Origin: Streptomyces aquilus
GTDB lineage: Bacteria; Actinomycetota; Actinomycetes; Streptomycetales; Streptomycetaceae
Reading direction: 5' to 3'
Length of the DNA stretch: 64,000 bases
Assembly (NCBI RefSeq): GCF_003955715.1
Contig: NZ_CP034463.1
Location: 5,580,001-5,644,000, forward strand
In this document: positions 19,967 to 27,885 of the stretch, in pieces
Layout of the letters: the number at the start of each line of letters is the position of its first letter
Numbering within the stretch: position 1 is the first letter of the stretch
Program-made: the position numbers and the translations under genes
Notes under the pieces: model-generated
Told to the model about the DNA's origin: nothing
Databases searched by the model: none
The model's input: the letters and a program-made list of their open reading frames with translations, nothing else

Positions 19967-20982
19967 GCGCCCATTGTCCCCGTAGGTGACTTCTGGGCGG
20001 TGGCGGGCCGGGTGCGAAAGGTGCGGCGGTAGGTGTCCGGGGGGACGCCGACCGTGCGGTGGAAGTGGCGGCGCAGCGTCGTGGCCGTGCCCATGCCCGT
20101 CGCGGTCGCGATCGTGTCGACGCCGTCGTCGGTGGACTCCAGCAACTCCTGGGCGCGGCGGATGCGTTGGGTCAGCAGCCACTGCAACGGGGTGGTGCCG
20201 GTGGCCGCCCGGAAGCGGCGGGTGAGGTGGCGCGAGCTCATCCCGGCCCGGCGGGCCAGGTCCGTCACGGTCAGCGGCTTGTCCAGGCGTTCGATCACCC
20301 AGGGCAGCAGCGCGCCGAGCGGGTGGTCGTCGCGGGCGGGCACGGGCGCGGCGACGAACTGCGCCTGGCCTCCGGCCCGGTGCGGGGGTACGACGAGACG
20401 GCGGGCGGCGGCGTTGGCGACCGACGACCCGTGGTCGAGCCGTACGAGATGCAGGCACAGGTCCATCGCCGCGGCCTTCCCGGCGGAGGTGAGGACGCTG
20501 CCGTTGTCGACGTAGAGGACGTCCGGGTCGACCTCCACCTCGGGATGGCGGGCCGCGAGCTCCTCGGTGTGCGCCCAGTGCGTGGTCGCGCGCCTGCCGT
20601 CCAGCAGACCGGCGGCGGCCAGCACGAACGCGCCCGTGCACAGCGAGGCCACCCGTGCCCCCGCCGCATGCGCCGCGCGCACCGCCTCGACCAGCTCGGC
20701 GGGCGGTTCCACGTCGACGTCCGCCCAGCCCGGCACGATCACGGTGTCCGCCTCGCACAGCCGGTCGAGACCGTGATCGGGTTCGAGCCGGAACCGGCCG
20801 ACCCGCACCGGCGCCGAGCCGCAGACGGTGACCTCGTACCAGGGGACGGTCACCCCGTCCGGCACGGCGCCGAACACCTCGTACGCCAGGGACAGTTCGA
20901 AGTGCAGCATGCCGTCGGTGACGGCGAGGGCGACCGTGGTCATGTCCGTAATTGTATGGGGCATGTCGTTCCGGACACTCAC
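19963..20982 (-). CDS. GlxA-type transcriptional regulator (DJ-1/PfpI + AraC HTH)
   Basis: The protein of up to 339 residues joins an N-terminal DJ-1/PfpI amidase-like domain (MTTVALAVTDGMLHFELSLAYEVFG, with VASLCTGAFVLAAAGLL around the nucleophile elbow, Cys present) to a C-terminal AraC domain with two HTH motifs (TVTDLARRAGMSSRHLTRRF; VDTIATATGMGTATTLRRHF). A GTG at 20982 has GGAG eight bases upstream. Internal ATGs at 20964 and 20943 are possible starts. It is divergent from the saccharopine-dehydrogenase-like gene and coupled to the ABM gene. Confidence 0.85.
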   Translation of the reverse strand: MSVRNDMPHTITDMTTVALAVTDGMLHFELSLAYEVFGAVPDGVTVPWYEVTVCGSAPVRVGRFRLEPDHGLDRLCEADTVIVPGWADVDVEPPAELVEAVRAAHAAGARVASLCTGAFVLAAAGLLDGRRATTHWAHTEELAARHPEVEVDPDVLYVDNGSVLTSAGKAAAMDLCLHLVRLDHGSSVANAAARRLVVPPHRAGGQAQFVAAPVPARDDHPLGALLPWVIERLDKPLTVTDLARRAGMSSRHLTRRFRAATGTTPLQWLLTQRIRRAQELLESTDDGVDTIATATGMGTATTLRRHFHRTVGVPPDTYRRTFRTRPATAQKSPTGTMGA

Positions 20983-21056
20983 ACCGTGATCTCCGGGCCG
21001 CGCAGGATGGTCGTCGACGGATCAGCCGGTCGGGAACACGGGAGTTGGGGGACGCC

Positions 21057-22097
21057 ATGGGAGCGGAAGCGGGACGGACGGTCGCGGTGTTCGGCGCGTA
21101 CGGGCACACCGGGCGCTTCGTGGTGGAGGAACTGATCGCGCGCGGCTTCGTGCCGCTGCTCTCCGGCCGCGACGCGGTGCGCCTGAAGGCGATGGCCGTC
21201 GAGTACGACGTGCAGGCGCGTCCGGCGTCGGTCGACGACCCGGTCTCGCTGGACCGTGCGCTGGCCGGCGCGGCGGCCGTGATCAACTGCGCCGGGCCGT
21301 TCGCGACGACCGCGGCGCCGGTGATCGAGGCGGCGCTGCGGGCCCGGATTCCCTACCTGGACGTGGCGGCGGAGATCGAGGCCAACGCCGACACCTTCGC
21401 CCACTTCGCGGACCGCGCCCGGGCGGCGGGCGTGCCGGTGGTGCCCGCGATGGCGTTCTACGGCGGACTCGGCGACCTGCTCACCACGGCCGCGATGGGG
21501 GAGTGGACGGCGGCCGACGAGGCGCATGTCGCGTACGGCCTGAACAGCTGGCACCCGACGCCGGGCACCCGGATCGCGGGCGAGGTGTCGCGGGGGCGGC
21601 GGGACGGGCGGCGGGTGCGGTTCAGCGGCGGGCGGCTGGAGTACCGGGACGACGCGGCGCCGGTGCTGGAGTGGGTGTTCCCGGAGCCGATGGGGGCGCG
21701 GGAGGTCATCGGGGAGTTCACGATGGCCGACGTGGTGACGGTACCGAGCCATCTGTCGATCCCCGAGGTGCGGACGTACATGACGGTGGCGGCGGCGAGG
21801 GACCTGTCGGCGCCGGAGACCCCGGCGCCGGTCGCGGCGGACGGGGGCGGGGCGGGGCGGTCGGCGCAGACGTTCGTCGTGGACGTGGTGGTGCGGTCGG
21901 GCGGGGCGGAGCGGCGGGCGGTGGCGCGGGGCCGGGACATCTACGCCGTCACGGCGCCGCTGGTGGTGGAGGCGGCGGAGCGGGTGCTGACGGGGCGGAC
22001 CGAGGTGGGGTCGGGTGTGGTGTCGGCCGGGGAGATGTTCGACGCGGCGGACTTCCTGCGGGCGTTGGCGGGGCATGTGACGGTCGAACTGCCGTAG
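21057..22097 (+). CDS. Saccharopine dehydrogenase-like NAD(P)-binding protein
   Basis: The 346-residue protein has an N-terminal Rossmann motif VAVFGAYGHTGRFVVEELIARG and an INCAGPFATTAAPVIEAAL segment, typical of the saccharopine dehydrogenase / trans-acting enoyl reductase group. The following PYLDVAAEIEANADTF and YGGLGDLLTTAAM also match. GGGGG precedes the ATG. Family members are often annotated as dehydrogenases of unknown substrate. It is divergently transcribed from the GlxA-type regulator, which is a plausible controller. Confidence 0.8.
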   Translation: MGAEAGRTVAVFGAYGHTGRFVVEELIARGFVPLLSGRDAVRLKAMAVEYDVQARPASVDDPVSLDRALAGAAAVINCAGPFATTAAPVIEAALRARIPYLDVAAEIEANADTFAHFADRARAAGVPVVPAMAFYGGLGDLLTTAAMGEWTAADEAHVAYGLNSWHPTPGTRIAGEVSRGRRDGRRVRFSGGRLEYRDDAAPVLEWVFPEPMGAREVIGEFTMADVVTVPSHLSIPEVRTYMTVAAARDLSAPETPAPVAADGGGAGRSAQTFVVDVVVRSGGAERRAVARGRDIYAVTAPLVVEAAERVLTGRTEVGSGVVSAGEMFDAADFLRALAGHVTVELP

Positions 22098-22133
22098 TGG
22101 GGAGGGAAGTTGCTGCGATCCGCTCGGTCACCC

Positions 22134-22162
22134 TTGACGCCGGGGTGGCCGGTGGGCATCTT
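22134..22162 (+). promoter_or_regulatory. Promoter TTGACG-N17-CATCTT
   Basis: TTGACG (22134-22139) and CATCTT (22157-22162) are separated by 17 bp, and the CebR box directly follows the -10 hexamer. This arrangement resembles cellulase promoters of Streptomyces. Confidence 0.55.
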
Positions 22163-22175
22163 GGGAGCGCTCCCA
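22162..22175. promoter_or_regulatory. Perfect CebR operator TGGGAGCGCTCCCA
   Basis: This 14-bp palindrome is identical to the established CebR binding site that controls cellulose and cello-oligosaccharide genes in Streptomyces. It sits just after the -10 element and 52 bp before the phosphotransferase start. It would be repressed by CebR and relieved by cellobiose/cellotriose. Confidence 0.85.
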
Positions 22176-22227
22176 GACGGCTGGCCCCTCCGCTGTCCGA
22201 CGGCACCCCGGATTGGAAGCGTGGCCC

Positions 22228-23214
22228 ATGCAGAGTCAGACCAAACGCCGTATGTCCCCCGCCGATCTCGACGCCCTGCTGCGGTCCTCGGCCGGGATCG
22301 GGGGCCGGCTGGAGGCCGAACTGACCGACGGCTGCTACAACACGGCCTACCGCGTCCGCCTCGACGACGGCCGCCCCGCGATCGTGAAGCTCGCTCCGCC
22401 GCCGGACGTGCCGGTGCTGCGGTACGAGCGGGGCATCATGGCGACGGAGGCGATGGTCTACCGCCGGCTCACGGAGCTGCCGGAGGGACAGGTGCCGGGC
22501 CCCGAACTCCTCTACGCCGACGACGAGTTCCTCATGGTCTCCCTCCTGGACGGCACGCCCTGGGACAAGGTCGCCAAGACCCTGTCCCCGGCCGCCACCG
22601 GCACCCTGCGCCGCGAACTGGGCGCGGTCACCGCCCGCTTGAACACCCTGGTGTCCGAGGACGGCCGGTTCGGCTACCCGGCGGCCGCGTCGGGGCTGTC
22701 GGCGCCGGACTGGCGGACGGCGTTCACGACGATGGTGGACGCGCTGCTGGAGGACGCGGCCCACTGGAACTCGGATCTCCCCGAAGAGCCGGACACCATC
22801 CGGAAGTTGGTGGCCGAGGGGGGCTACGCGCTCGACGAGGTCACCGAACCCCGCCTGGTCCACTTCGACCTCTGGCCGGGCAACGTCTTCGTCGACGGCG
22901 GCGATCACCCTCGTGTCACCGGCCTCATCGACCATGAACGCGCCTTCTGGGGCGACCCGGCGGCCGAGCTGATCTCGCTGGCCTTCGGCGGCGACGCGGG
23001 CCCGGACAGCGACGTCGTCACCGGCTATGTCGAAGCCGGCGGCGCCCTGGACTTCACCCCCGCCCTCCACCACCGCCTCGCCCTCTACCAGCTCTACCTG
23101 GGCCTCATCCTGGTCATCGAGGACGGCCCCCGGGCCACGGACGACGCCGGGCATGTCGCCTGGACCCGGGAGTACCTGACGGAGGCGGTGGAGCGGGTGC
23201 GGGGGCTCGGGTAA
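22228..23214 (+). CDS. Aminoglycoside-phosphotransferase-family kinase
   Basis: The 328-residue protein is an APH/ChoK-type kinase. ELTDGCYNTAYRV is a degenerate glycine loop, IVKLAP carries the ATP-binding lysine, LVHFDLWPGNVFVDGG is the catalytic loop (H-x-D-x4-N), and GLIDHERAFWGDP is the metal-binding Asp loop. GGAAG precedes the ATG at 22228. The substrate is unknown and need not be an antibiotic. The perfect CebR box upstream suggests expression during growth on cellulose breakdown products, where sugar or metabolite phosphorylation would fit better than resistance. Confidence 0.8.
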   Translation: MQSQTKRRMSPADLDALLRSSAGIGGRLEAELTDGCYNTAYRVRLDDGRPAIVKLAPPPDVPVLRYERGIMATEAMVYRRLTELPEGQVPGPELLYADDEFLMVSLLDGTPWDKVAKTLSPAATGTLRRELGAVTARLNTLVSEDGRFGYPAAASGLSAPDWRTAFTTMVDALLEDAAHWNSDLPEEPDTIRKLVAEGGYALDEVTEPRLVHFDLWPGNVFVDGGDHPRVTGLIDHERAFWGDPAAELISLAFGGDAGPDSDVVTGYVEAGGALDFTPALHHRLALYQLYLGLILVIEDGPRATDDAGHVAWTREYLTEAVERVRGLG

Positions 23215-23297
23215 GACATCGGGGCGCCCACGGGCCCGGGCGGTCGGTCAGGCGCCGGGGGCGCCCAAGGTGCCTTTCACCCGGCGTCCGGACCCGC

Positions 23298-23714
23298 TCA
23301 GCCCTGTGCCGCCGCCGCGATGTTCACCATCCACGGCACCCCGAACCGGTCCGTGCACATGCCGAAGACGTCGCCCCACATCTGTTTGTCGAGGGGGACC
23401 GACACCGTGCCGTCGGCCGACAGTTTCTCCCAGTAGCCGCGCAGCTCGGTGTCGTCGTCGCCGCTGAGGCTGATCGAGTAGTTGGTGCCGACGGTGTTCG
23501 GCATGTCCGGGTGGGCGTCGGCGGCCATGAGGGTGAAGCCGGACGGGGTCTCCAGCATGCCGTGCATGATCTTGTCCGCCAGGGGGGTGTCCGCCTGGCC
23601 GAAGTCGCCGTACGTGTTCAGCGCCAGGGTGCCGCCGAACACCTCCTGGTAGAACTCCATCGCTTGTCGAGCGGTGCCGTCGAAGCTGAGATACGGGTTC
23701 AGGCGCGAGGCCAT
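23298..23714 (-). CDS. VOC family protein (PhnB/glyoxalase-like)
   Basis: The 138-residue protein has the SRLNPYLSFDGTARQAMEFYQEVFGG opening, HGMLETPSGFTLMAADAHPD, and the closing VPLDKQMWGDVFGMCTDRFGVPWMVNIA. These are standard for the PhnB/3-demethylubiquinone-methyltransferase-like VOC subfamily. GGGAGG precedes the ATG. Substrate and metal are not predictable. Confidence 0.85.
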   Translation of the reverse strand: MASRLNPYLSFDGTARQAMEFYQEVFGGTLALNTYGDFGQADTPLADKIMHGMLETPSGFTLMAADAHPDMPNTVGTNYSISLSGDDDTELRGYWEKLSADGTVSVPLDKQMWGDVFGMCTDRFGVPWMVNIAAAAQG

Positions 23715-23790
23715 GGAAACCTCCCGAAAAGGGGTGCCGGTGCTCCTTCGGAGGCTAGCCGGGGCCACTGACAACAGCATCCGGTGAGTG

Positions 23791-23808
23791 ATACCTTCAC
23801 GAAGGAAT
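23791..23808. promoter_or_regulatory. ARE-like operator ATACCTTCACGAAGGAAT (site 1)
   Basis: The 18-bp sequence fits ATAC-n-TTC-nn-GAA-n-GTAT, like the autoregulatory elements bound by ArpA/ScbR/MmfR-type butanolide receptors (MARE sites contain ACCTTCnnGAAGGT). It lies upstream of the HAD phosphatase gene and is identical, base for base, to site 2 at 32394-32411. Confidence 0.7.
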
Positions 23809-23856
23809 TTTTTAGTGCCCGGTACCGTGCCGGGCCCCGAGGGGGAGGTTCTGGGA

Positions 23857-24660
23857 ATGACGGTGGTAGCGGAGATATCCGGCGGGGTGCGGGTCGACAC
23901 GGCCCATCGGCCGGCCTACCTGGTCTTCTGCGACGTCGACGAGACGCTCATCAACTGCAAGAGCATGTTCGAGTTCCTGCGCTTCCAGCTCGTACGGCGG
24001 TTCGGCGAGGAGGGAGAGCACCGGTACCGGCTCGTCGAGGCCGACCTCAAGGGCCGCTCCGGCGCCGGGGTGCCCCGGGAGGACGTGAACCGGGCCTACT
24101 ACCGCTCCTACGCCGGGGAGAGCGTCGAGGAGATGGCCGCGCTCGGGCGGGAGTGGTTCGCCCTCGCCGCCGCCGACCCCGGCTTCTTCATCGCCTCCAC
24201 CGTCGACGAGCTCAACCGCCATCGCGCCGCCGGCGCCGAGATCGTGCTGGTCTCCGGGTCCTTCCCGCCCTGCCTCGACCCGGTCGCCGAGCGCGTCGGC
24301 GCCCGGCACGTCCTGTGCTCCTCCCCCCTCGTGCGCGAGGGCCGCTACACCGGTGAGCTGGCCGAGCCCGTGATCGGCGAGGGCAAGCGGGCGGCGGCCC
24401 TGCGGATGCTCGCCGAGCACCCCGGCGTCAACCCGCGCGACTGCTTCGCCTACGGCGACCACCCCTCCGACTTCCCCCTGCTCGACTGCGTCGGCCACCC
24501 CCGTGGCGTCGGCGACGACCCCGTCGTACGCGGCTATCTCGCCCGGCGCGCGGACCGGGCCGCGGCCGCCGTCTCCGGGTGCGCGCTCGCCTGCTGGTCC
24601 ATGGGCCGCGACGAGCACTCCGAGGGCTGCACCGGGGGCTGCGCCCTGCCGCTCTGCTGA
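23857..24660 (+). CDS. HAD-IB family phosphatase, ARE-controlled
   Basis: The 267-residue protein has HAD motif I DVDET (nucleophile Asp26, Asp28), motif II VLVSGS near 130 and motif IV YGDHPSDFPLL near 200. The cap segment is helical, as in HAD-IB/phosphoserine-phosphatase-like enzymes. The C-terminus carries four cysteines (GCALACWSM...GCTGGCALPLC). GGGGGAGG precedes the ATG. Its ARE-like promoter ties it to the hormone/biosynthesis island. By analogy with MmfP of the methylenomycin furan pathway, it may dephosphorylate a butenolide phosphate intermediate. That role is inferred. Confidence 0.8.
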   Translation: MTVVAEISGGVRVDTAHRPAYLVFCDVDETLINCKSMFEFLRFQLVRRFGEEGEHRYRLVEADLKGRSGAGVPREDVNRAYYRSYAGESVEEMAALGREWFALAAADPGFFIASTVDELNRHRAAGAEIVLVSGSFPPCLDPVAERVGARHVLCSSPLVREGRYTGELAEPVIGEGKRAAALRMLAEHPGVNPRDCFAYGDHPSDFPLLDCVGHPRGVGDDPVVRGYLARRADRAAAAVSGCALACWSMGRDEHSEGCTGGCALPLC

Positions 24661-24672
24661 GCATGCGTGAGG

Positions 24673-24708
24673 GGAGGGGCGGAGGCCGTCAGGGTCCTCC
24701 GCCCCTCC
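24673..24708. terminator. Bidirectional 13-bp hairpin terminator
   Basis: GGAGGGGCGGAGG (24673-24685) pairs perfectly with CCTCCGCCCCTCC (24696-24708) across a 10-nt loop, between the convergent HAD and small-protein genes. Confidence 0.8.
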
Positions 24709-24722
24709 ACTTGTGTGCGGGG

Positions 24723-24932
24723 TCAGTCGATGCTCCGGCAGATGTGGGGCTCCAGCTCCGCGTCGTCCGCGTCCCCCGCGAGGTGGAGGACGGGCCGCCG
24801 TGCCTCGGGGCCGGTGTTCAGCAGGTACCAGGTGCCGCCGTGCTGCACCGAGGCCAGGGTGCCGTTGGCCAGGACGTGCAGACGGGGGACCTGGGGGCGT
24901 GGGGCGCTCTCTGTCTTCTGCATGGTGATCAT
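24723..24932 (-). CDS. Small protein of unknown function, end of KAS III operon
   Basis: The 69-residue product reads MITMQKTESAPRPQVPRL, then LANGTLASVQHGGTWYLLNTG and DADDAELEPHICRSID. I do not recognise the family. A CAGGAG site six bases before the ATG supports translation. It lies 102 bp after the KAS III gene on the same strand and could be part of that transcript. The short beta-rich core could be a small cytoplasmic accessory protein. Confidence 0.6.
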   Translation of the reverse strand: MITMQKTESAPRPQVPRLHVLANGTLASVQHGGTWYLLNTGPEARRPVLHLAGDADDAELEPHICRSID

Positions 24933-25034
24933 GGCTGCTCCTGAGGGGCGTCGGTGGCGTCAGTGGTCTGTGCACGCGGGGTGGTTCTCCGTGGGAGTGC
25001 GTTCGGTGCCGGCGCGGGGGATGGTCGCCGTCCG

Positions 25035-26129
25035 CTACCTCGCCCCGGCCAGCACCGGCTCCCGTACGCCCGTGGTCGCCTCCGTCGGCGCCTGGGCTCG
25101 TGCCGGGCGGGCGTGGGCCGTCGGGGCCCAGCGGAACAGGGCCGAGCCGACCGACATGCCGCCCCCGAAGGCCGACAGCACCGTCAGGTCCCCCTCGGTG
25201 AACAGGCCCCGGCGGTGCGCCACGTCGAGGGTGATCGGGACGGACGCGGCACCGGTGTTGCCGTGGTGGGCGAGGGCCAGATGCATGCGGGCCGTGTCGA
25301 GGCCGAGCGCGGGCCACACCTCGGCGAGCATCACGCCGTTCGCCTGGTGCGGGACGAAGTGCCGTACCGCACGGCCCGGTACGCGTGCCTTGGCGAGCAA
25401 CTCGCCGATGGCGCCGGGCAGGTTGTCGTGCACGAAGCCGCGCACCCCGCGGCCGTCCATGGTGAACCAGTGCGCGCCCTCCGCGACCGTGTCCGCCGAC
25501 GCGGGACGCCTGCTGCCGCCGGCCGGGACGCTGATCAGGCGGTGCTGGTCGCCGCGGGTCGTCAGGCTGGTGGTGATGCCGCCGGTGCCGGCCGGCACCG
25601 GCCCGAGGACGACGGCCCCCGCCCCGTCGCCGAACAGGATGGCCGTCTTGCGGTCGGCCGGGTCCAGGATGCGGGAGTAGATGTCCGCGCCGATGACCAG
25701 GGCGTACGGTCCCTGCCCCGACGCCGTGCGCGGCTCGGCGCGCAGCATGCGGTCGGCGGCCGTCAGCGCGAACATGAAGCCGCTGCACACCGAGTTGACG
25801 TCGAAGGCGGCGGCCCGGCGCGCCCCGATGAGGTCGGTGACGAGGGCGGCGGTGGCGGGCTGGGGATGGTCGGGGGTGGAGGTGGCGACGACGACGTAGG
25901 TGATCTGGTCGGCCGTCAGGCCCGCCTGGAGCAAGGCCTGTCGGGCCGCGTGTGCCGCCAGGTCCGACGTGGCCTCGTGCGGGGCGGCGCGGTGTCGTCG
26001 TCGTATGCCGGTCTTGCGTTCGATCCATTCGGCGGTCACCCCCGCCGCGGCGCCGACCTCGTCGTTGTGGGCGACGGTCGCGGGCAGGTAGGAGCCGGTG
26101 GCGATGATGCCGATCGGGTGGTGGTCCAT
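25035..26129 (-). CDS. 3-oxoacyl-ACP synthase III (KAS III/FabH-like)
   Basis: The 364-residue protein carries the KAS III triad: Cys in DVNSVCSGF (near 115), His in PHQANGVML (near 262) and Asn in HHGNTGAASVP (near 291). GDGAGAVVLG near 165 is also typical. GAGGAG precedes the ATG. It lies in a minus-strand operon behind an AfsA-type hotdog gene and two unrecognised genes. The primary-metabolism fabH should be in a fatty-acid cluster, so this copy is likely a dedicated condensing enzyme. It may join an acyl-CoA to malonyl-ACP/CoA, comparable to MmyC in methylenomycin biosynthesis. That assignment is inferred. Confidence 0.85.
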   Translation of the reverse strand: MDHHPIGIIATGSYLPATVAHNDEVGAAAGVTAEWIERKTGIRRRHRAAPHEATSDLAAHAARQALLQAGLTADQITYVVVATSTPDHPQPATAALVTDLIGARRAAAFDVNSVCSGFMFALTAADRMLRAEPRTASGQGPYALVIGADIYSRILDPADRKTAILFGDGAGAVVLGPVPAGTGGITTSLTTRGDQHRLISVPAGGSRRPASADTVAEGAHWFTMDGRGVRGFVHDNLPGAIGELLAKARVPGRAVRHFVPHQANGVMLAEVWPALGLDTARMHLALAHHGNTGAASVPITLDVAHRRGLFTEGDLTVLSAFGGGMSVGSALFRWAPTAHARPARAQAPTEATTGVREPVLAGAR

Positions 26130-26166
26130 GGTCTCTCCTCAGGGAGCAAGTGGCTCATCGGGGCGG

Positions 26167-27060
26167 TCAGTTGGCGGGTTCGGTCGTGAACTCGCCGAAG
26201 CTCGGGCCCTGGAGCTTCAGCTGGGCGTGGATGTCGCCGCCGAGGCCGAAGTGGCCGATGGCGCCGCCGTAGTTCTGCTGGTAGCTCATCCACAGCACGA
26301 CCACGTTGATCACCCGGTTGGAGCCGGGGGTGCCCGGCGCCGGGAAGGGGTTGGGGAGGGTCGCCCGGTAGTGGGCCATGCCGTTGCTGTCGCTGATGAA
26401 GGCGTTCGGCACACCGAGCGGGCCGGGGCGGGTCGGGCCGGCCGGGTCGAGGTCGTGCTCGCGCAGCGACATGACCGTGTAGAGGCTGTCCGGGATCAGG
26501 CCGGTGAAGGCGAACGAGAAGTCGGCGCTGCGCCGGGTCGCCGGCACATGCACCTCCAACTGGCCGCGTGCCTTGGTCCATTGGCCGAGCGTGATCGGCT
26601 CCCGCACCTTGGGGCCGTCCTCCTCGCGCAGGTCCGGGATGGGTGCGCCGTGCAGCGGATAGCTCGGGCGGCGCACGTCGTGCGCGTCGGGGCGCTGCTC
26701 CGGGGCGAACAGCATCGGGTAGTTGTTGCAGGGCAGCGGCAGGGGCAGCGTGAACAGCTGGACCTGGGCGTCCGGGCCGGTCGGGTCGGTGAGGTCGAGC
26801 TCGCGGACGATGTCGTAGGGCAGGTTCTGGCCGAGCGGCGGCAGCGGGCTGTCCGGGGAGACCACCGCGCCGCCCCACGCGGAGACGGTGCCGCCGTCGG
26901 GGCCGGGCCGGTTGACGCGGCCGATGACGACGAAGTCGCCGTTCTCGTCGACGATCTCGCTCGGCGGGTAGAGCGGGCCCTGGGTGGTGACGCTCAGGTC
27001 GTAGGTCCGGGTCATGGGCGCGGCCGCGACGGGCGCGGGGGCCACGGGGGAGAGGGTCAT
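26167..27060 (-). CDS. Unrecognised protein in the KAS III/AfsA-hotdog operon
   Basis: The 297-residue protein has no family I can name. After a Pro/Ala-rich N-terminus it contains YDLSVTTQGPLYPPSEIVDENGDFVVIGRV, a polar central part rich in Pro, and a beta-rich C-terminal half (QLEVHVPATRRSADFSFAFTGL, SLYTVMSLREHDLD, VINVVVLWMSYQQNYGG, HFGLGGDIHAQLKL). No signal peptide or catalytic motif is obvious. AAGGAG precedes the ATG at 27060. It is 37 bp upstream of KAS III, so a role in making or binding the same product is likely. Confidence 0.7.
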   Translation of the reverse strand: MTLSPVAPAPVAAAPMTRTYDLSVTTQGPLYPPSEIVDENGDFVVIGRVNRPGPDGGTVSAWGGAVVSPDSPLPPLGQNLPYDIVRELDLTDPTGPDAQVQLFTLPLPLPCNNYPMLFAPEQRPDAHDVRRPSYPLHGAPIPDLREEDGPKVREPITLGQWTKARGQLEVHVPATRRSADFSFAFTGLIPDSLYTVMSLREHDLDPAGPTRPGPLGVPNAFISDSNGMAHYRATLPNPFPAPGTPGSNRVINVVVLWMSYQQNYGGAIGHFGLGGDIHAQLKLQGPSFGEFTTEPAN

Positions 27061-27193
27061 GTCGGTACTCCTTCGCGGACGCGAGGTGGAGAGGTGGACG
27101 GACGGGGGGAGCCGGATACGGCCGGCCGCGCAACGCCGCGCTCAGTGCACAGGGGTTCCGCGGCCGGCCGTGGGCGGGGAGGAGCGGACGGCG

Positions 27194-27823
27194 TCAGGCG
27201 GTGACGCGCTCGTAGATGCGGGTGTACAGGCCGTTGTCGCCTCCGGTGATGTAGGTGTCGCCCGCCTCGCGGACGATCTGCTGGTAGCGCGGGGAGGTGA
27301 AGGCCTCCATGTACTTCGCGGGGTCGGCGTCGAAGCCGGACACGAACATCACGCCGGGCTCGGTGCTGGCCAGCGAGTGGAACGCCTGGAAGCTCTTGAC
27401 CTCGTCGGTGGTGCGCACGACGTCGAAGATGGTCTCCTCGCGCCAGGCGCGGTACTGCCGGTAGACCCGCGGCACGACCTCGACGTGCCGCATCTGCACG
27501 TAGTGGGTGTCGGGCAGGGCGCCCGCGGCCGGCTTGGGCGCCTCGACGAACTGGAGGAACTGGCGGCGGAAGTCGCCCTCGCCCAGCGGGCCGACGGCCT
27601 CCCACAGCTTCCACCAGTCGGCGCGCAGCTCCTCCATCTGCTCGAAACCGCGGTGCAGCGGGGCGAGTTCGAGGACGGAGTTGCTCTCCAGACCGCGGTA
27701 GAGGATGCGGCCGTCGAAGCCGGACGCGTCGTTGTGGGCCTGCCAGGCCTCGGCGACGGCGTCGATCTGCTCGGGCTTGGCGAACAGCTCGGTGGCGGTG
27801 ATGAGGGCGGCGGAAGCGGACAT
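27194..27823 (-). CDS. Tandem ABM/dimeric alpha-beta barrel-like protein, function unknown
   Basis: The 209-residue protein appears to hold two ferredoxin-like halves. The first is ALITATELFAKPEQIDAVAEAWQAHN...GRILYRGLESNSVLELAPL. The second is THYVQMRHVEVVPRVYRQYRAWREE...VMFVSGFDADPAKYMEAF. This resembles duplicated ABM/NIPSNAP-like domains, often used in cyclisation or oxygenation of polyketides, but no specific family is certain. AAGGAG precedes the ATG. It lies between the AfsA-type hotdog gene (62-bp gap) and the unrecognised 297-residue protein. Confidence 0.65.
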   Translation of the reverse strand: MSASAALITATELFAKPEQIDAVAEAWQAHNDASGFDGRILYRGLESNSVLELAPLHRGFEQMEELRADWWKLWEAVGPLGEGDFRRQFLQFVEAPKPAAGALPDTHYVQMRHVEVVPRVYRQYRAWREETIFDVVRTTDEVKSFQAFHSLASTEPGVMFVSGFDADPAKYMEAFTSPRYQQIVREAGDTYITGGDNGLYTRIYERVTA

Positions 27824-27885
27824 GACGGTCTCCTTGAGTGAGTGACGTGCTTGGTTACGGGGGTAGTTGCGCGAGTGGGTGGTGC

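Noticed and set aside
24954..27204. Plus-strand long frames opposite KAS III and its neighbour
   Set aside because: They are antisense to a well-supported operon and have no domains or ribosome sites.
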